Positions 6,105 to 7,883 of a DNA stretch of 7,883 nt are shown here, one piece after another (the stretch's first letter is position 1; each line of letters starts with the position of its first letter). Origin of the DNA: Bacillota bacterium (GTDB taxonomy: Bacteria; Bacillota; Clostridia; Lachnospirales; Anaerotignaceae); the NCBI GenBank assembly GCA_030526765.1, contig JAUNCB010000043.1, positions 1-7,883 on the forward strand, written 5' to 3'. The notes under the pieces were generated by a model, which worked only from the letters and a program-made list of their open reading frames with translations, made no database searches and had not been told where the DNA came from. Both the position numbers and the translations under genes were made by a program.

Positions 6105-7298
6105 TTATTTATACTGGTGCAGAACGTGGTCTACAACACCAACGATTTCACCTTTTTCCTTGTATACACGAGGAACGCGTTTTGTGATTACGCAGGGCAG
6201 TTCATAGTTGATTGTGCCCAGGATCGCTGCCAGATCATCAAATGTAACATGCTTGTCACCATCTGTACCAACAACGATTACTTCTGTACCCATTTCAACA
6301 TTGGGGATACCTGTAACATCGATCATCAGCTGGTCCATGCAAACACGACCAACTACGGGTGCATAATGACCATTTACGATCATATTTGCTTTGTTGGACA
6401 GTGCTCTGTTGTAACCATCAGCATAACCGATGGGAACTGTTGCGATCACTCTTTCTGTTTCTGCTGTATATGTTCTGCCGTAGGACAGCTGTGCGCCTGC
6501 GGGAACCTTTTTCACCAGACCAATGGTGGATTTTACTGTCATCAGAGGTTTCAGATCGATCATACCTTCGTTTTCACCGGAGGGCAGCAGACCGTATGTA
6601 ATGATACCGGAACGGCACATATCAATATGTCTTTCTGCATAAGCAATGGTTGTTGCAGAGTTTGCACAGTGACGCAGACCTACATTGATGCCCATGCCTT
6701 CCAGAGCGGAAACCATTCTGTCGAAGCGTTCAAACTGCATTTTTGTAAAATCGGGATGATCGCCTGTATAAGAGTCTGCTACTGCATGGTGTGTGAAAAT
6801 ACCTGTGATCTTTACATTAGGCATTTTTGCAACTTCCATGATATCTGTCAGAGACTGACCAAAGTTTACTTCATCTGTCTGGAAGCCTACACGTGTCATA
6901 CCTGTATCCAGTTTTACATGAACATCGATAATCACACCTGCAGCTTCTGCTGCTGCCTGCAGTGCTTTTGCATGCTCCATACCAACAACCGCATTTGTGA
7001 TGCTGTAATCGGACATGATCTTTACACAGTCAGCAGGTGTATAACCCAGAACCAGGATGGGTCTTGTGATTCCTTCGTTTCTCAGGCTGATTGCTTCTTC
7101 GATATTGGAAACACCAAACCAGTCGAAGCCGCCTGCCTGCAGCTTACGGGATACAAAGCCGTCACCGTGACCGTATGCATCCGCTTTTACGATACCCATT
7201 ACTTTGTGCTTGGGAGCCATTTTAGATTTGATGCTCTTCATGTTGTATTCCAGTGCATCCAGATCTACTTCTGCCCATGTTCTTTTGATAAAATCCAT
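6105..7298 (-). CDS. alr: Alanine racemase
   Basis: PLP-dependent interconversion of L- and D-alanine (EC 5.1.1.1), supplying D-alanine for peptidoglycan, in the cytoplasm. The protein has 397 residues, normal for the family. The N-terminal TIM barrel carries the PLP lysine in VKADAYGHG (37-45, K38). MTRVGF (134-139) includes the substrate-contacting arginine R136, and DMCRSGIITYG (226-236) includes R229 at the PLP ring nitrogen position. The C-terminal beta domain has the second catalytic base in LSYGRTY (271-277, Y273), the active-site tyrosine in GYADGYNR (291-298) and VCMDQ (319-323). The start ATG at 7298 has AAAGGAAG about 8 bases upstream. All expected catalytic residues are present. 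It has its own promoter and ends at the bidirectional terminator. A related amino-acid racemase with other specificity cannot be excluded but is less likely. Confidence 0.96.
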   Translation of the reverse strand: MDFIKRTWAEVDLDALEYNMKSIKSKMAPKHKVMGIVKADAYGHGDGFVSRKLQAGGFDWFGVSNIEEAISLRNEGITRPILVLGYTPADCVKIMSDYSITNAVVGMEHAKALQAAAEAAGVIIDVHVKLDTGMTRVGFQTDEVNFGQSLTDIMEVAKMPNVKITGIFTHHAVADSYTGDHPDFTKMQFERFDRMVSALEGMGINVGLRHCANSATTIAYAERHIDMCRSGIITYGLLPSGENEGMIDLKPLMTVKSTIGLVKKVPAGAQLSYGRTYTAETERVIATVPIGYADGYNRALSNKANMIVNGHYAPVVGRVCMDQLMIDVTGIPNVEMGTEVIVVGTDGDKHVTFDDLAAILGTINYELPCVITKRVPRVYKEKGEIVGVVDHVLHQYK

Positions 7299-7352
7299 AA
7301 ATTCCGCTTCCTTTCATAAGAAAAATGGTTGATTTTCTCAGTATTTATTTCG

Positions 7353-7384
7353 TTGCCAAGTCGAAAAACGCCCTACTTTGGCAA
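7353..7384 (-). promoter_or_regulatory. Dyad in the alr leader
   Basis: TTGCCAA (7353-7359) and TTGGCAA (7378-7384) form 7-bp inverted arms, extended by GT/AC with one bulged base, around a loop of about 13 bases. It lies about 13-44 bases after the predicted transcription start, so it could be a repressor site or an RNA hairpin. No T-run follows that would make it a terminator. Confidence 0.45.
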
Positions 7385-7403
7385 TTATTTAACACTTGTT
7401 CTC

Positions 7404-7432
7404 AATATAACACACTCTGTTCCATTTGACAA
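7404..7432 (-). promoter_or_regulatory. Sigma-A-type promoter of alr
   Basis: On the minus strand, TTGTCA (7432-7427), a 17-base spacer and TATATT (7409-7404), with an extended -10 TG one base before the -10 box. Predicted start is near 7397, giving a leader of about 100 bases. Confidence 0.68.
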
Positions 7433-7488
7433 TATCTGCTGAAAATTATTTCATTTACAAGGGAAATGAATACAAAATACACAACTTT

Positions 7489-7883
7489 TCAGGCAAGATA
7501 CATTCTAGTAAAGATATCGTAGGCGTTATGGATGGCATTTCCGCCGTCGCCCACCTCGTTGGCATCTCCCACGATCACATAACTCATGCGTTCATCCATC
7601 AGCCAGAAGGTCAGCTCACTATCCACACAGGATGTGCCGCCGCCTGCCCAGATCACATAATCCGCAGAAACGAACATAGGCATTTCGCCGATCTTCACAT
7701 ACAGCTTTCTGCCTTCCATCAGCGTAGGCTGTGTGGTGGTCAGGAAGCTGACCTGTTTCTTTTTCAGCTCATTCATGAGGGGTTTTGCCATCGCCCCCAT
7801 ATCCATGCCCATTTTCTTTGCTTTGTCAATGATCTTGAGCTTATATTCATCCTCTTTTACTGCGATCTTATCCATCATATATG
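7489..7883 (-). CDS. FAD/NAD(P)-dependent oxidoreductase, C-terminal part (5' end outside window)
   Basis: The frame is open to the right edge (130 residues visible), and the ATG at 7878 has no ribosome binding site, so the visible part is the end of a longer protein. Near the C-terminus, FVSADYVIWAGGGTS is a strand-turn typical of the NAD(P)-binding part of pyridine nucleotide-disulfide-type folds. YVIVGDANEVGDGGNAIHNAYD, about 20 residues from the end, matches the late FAD-binding motif GDA...G...AI..A in such enzymes. This arrangement is common in the C-terminus of enoate reductase/old-yellow-enzyme fusions such as 2,4-dienoyl-CoA reductase-like proteins. The GxGxxG Rossmann motif would lie outside the window, so the exact class cannot be settled. 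No strong terminator follows; only a weak A/T hairpin is seen at 7450-7470. Confidence 0.65.
   Translation of the reverse strand, partial: YMMDKIAVKEDEYKLKIIDKAKKMGMDMGAMAKPLMNELKKKQVSFLTTTQPTLMEGRKLYVKIGEMPMFVSADYVIWAGGGTSCVDSELTFWLMDERMSYVIVGDANEVGDGGNAIHNAYDIFTRMYLA

Noticed and set aside
6117..7319. A 400-residue plus-strand open frame covering almost all of alr.
   Set aside because: It is antisense to a gene with all catalytic motifs of alanine racemase. Its product is cysteine- and histidine-rich with no domain pattern, and there is no ribosome binding site. It arises from codon bias in alr.
7450..7470. A hairpin TTCATTT/AAATGAA after the oxidoreductase gene as a possible terminator.
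   Set aside because: The stem is only 7 bp with one G-C pair and the downstream tail on the minus strand is interrupted. It is too weak to call.
1..7883. CRISPR arrays, tRNA or rRNA genes, insertion sequences, prophage or defence genes.
   Set aside because: No spaced direct repeats, cloverleaf, transposase motifs or terminal repeats were seen. The coding content is ordinary metabolism.

Overview
The window looks like chromosome of a low-to-mid GC anaerobic Firmicute of the class Clostridia. The signs are a ferredoxin-dependent 2-oxoacid oxidoreductase operon, a type III glutamine synthetase, a small DUF6514-like protein, strong AGGAGG-type ribosome binding sites and sigma-A-type promoters. 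An Anaerotignum- or Lachnospiraceae-like host is a guess; no rRNA or tRNA is present to test it. All genes lie on the minus strand except one regulator.

Read in the direction of transcription, from high to low coordinates. (1) 7883-7489 is the C-terminal end of a probable FAD/NAD(P)-dependent oxidoreductase that enters from outside the window. (2) 7298-6105 is alanine racemase, with its own promoter and a dyad in the leader. (3) A 15-bp-stem bidirectional terminator (6041-6075) separates alr from the convergent plus-strand gene 5364-6026, a YheO/DauR-type PAS-HTH regulator. (4) Divergent from the regulator is a small DUF6514-like protein (5083-4802) that ends in a strong terminator. (5) 4573-2465 is a complete GSIII-type glutamine synthetase with its own promoter and terminator. 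(6) After a 473-bp intergenic region with a good promoter and a structured leader comes an operon of a P-loop ATPase (1991-1311), a two-cluster ferredoxin subunit (1281-1066) and the VorB/KorA-type subunit of a 2-oxoacid:ferredoxin oxidoreductase (1046 to beyond base 1). The TPP-binding and gamma subunits should lie just outside the left edge.

The contents are core anaerobic metabolism: branched-chain or other 2-oxoacid oxidation to acyl-CoA, ammonia assimilation, and D-alanine supply for peptidoglycan. I found no mobile element, CRISPR array, toxin-antitoxin pair, defence island or RNA gene. No convincing new system is present. The points most worth a second look are the uncharacterised P-loop ATPase at the head of the Vor operon, several dyads or hairpins at promoters and leaders, and the regulator beside alr. 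Two starts were reassigned from ribosome-binding-site position (regulator to 5364, DUF6514-like protein to 5083).
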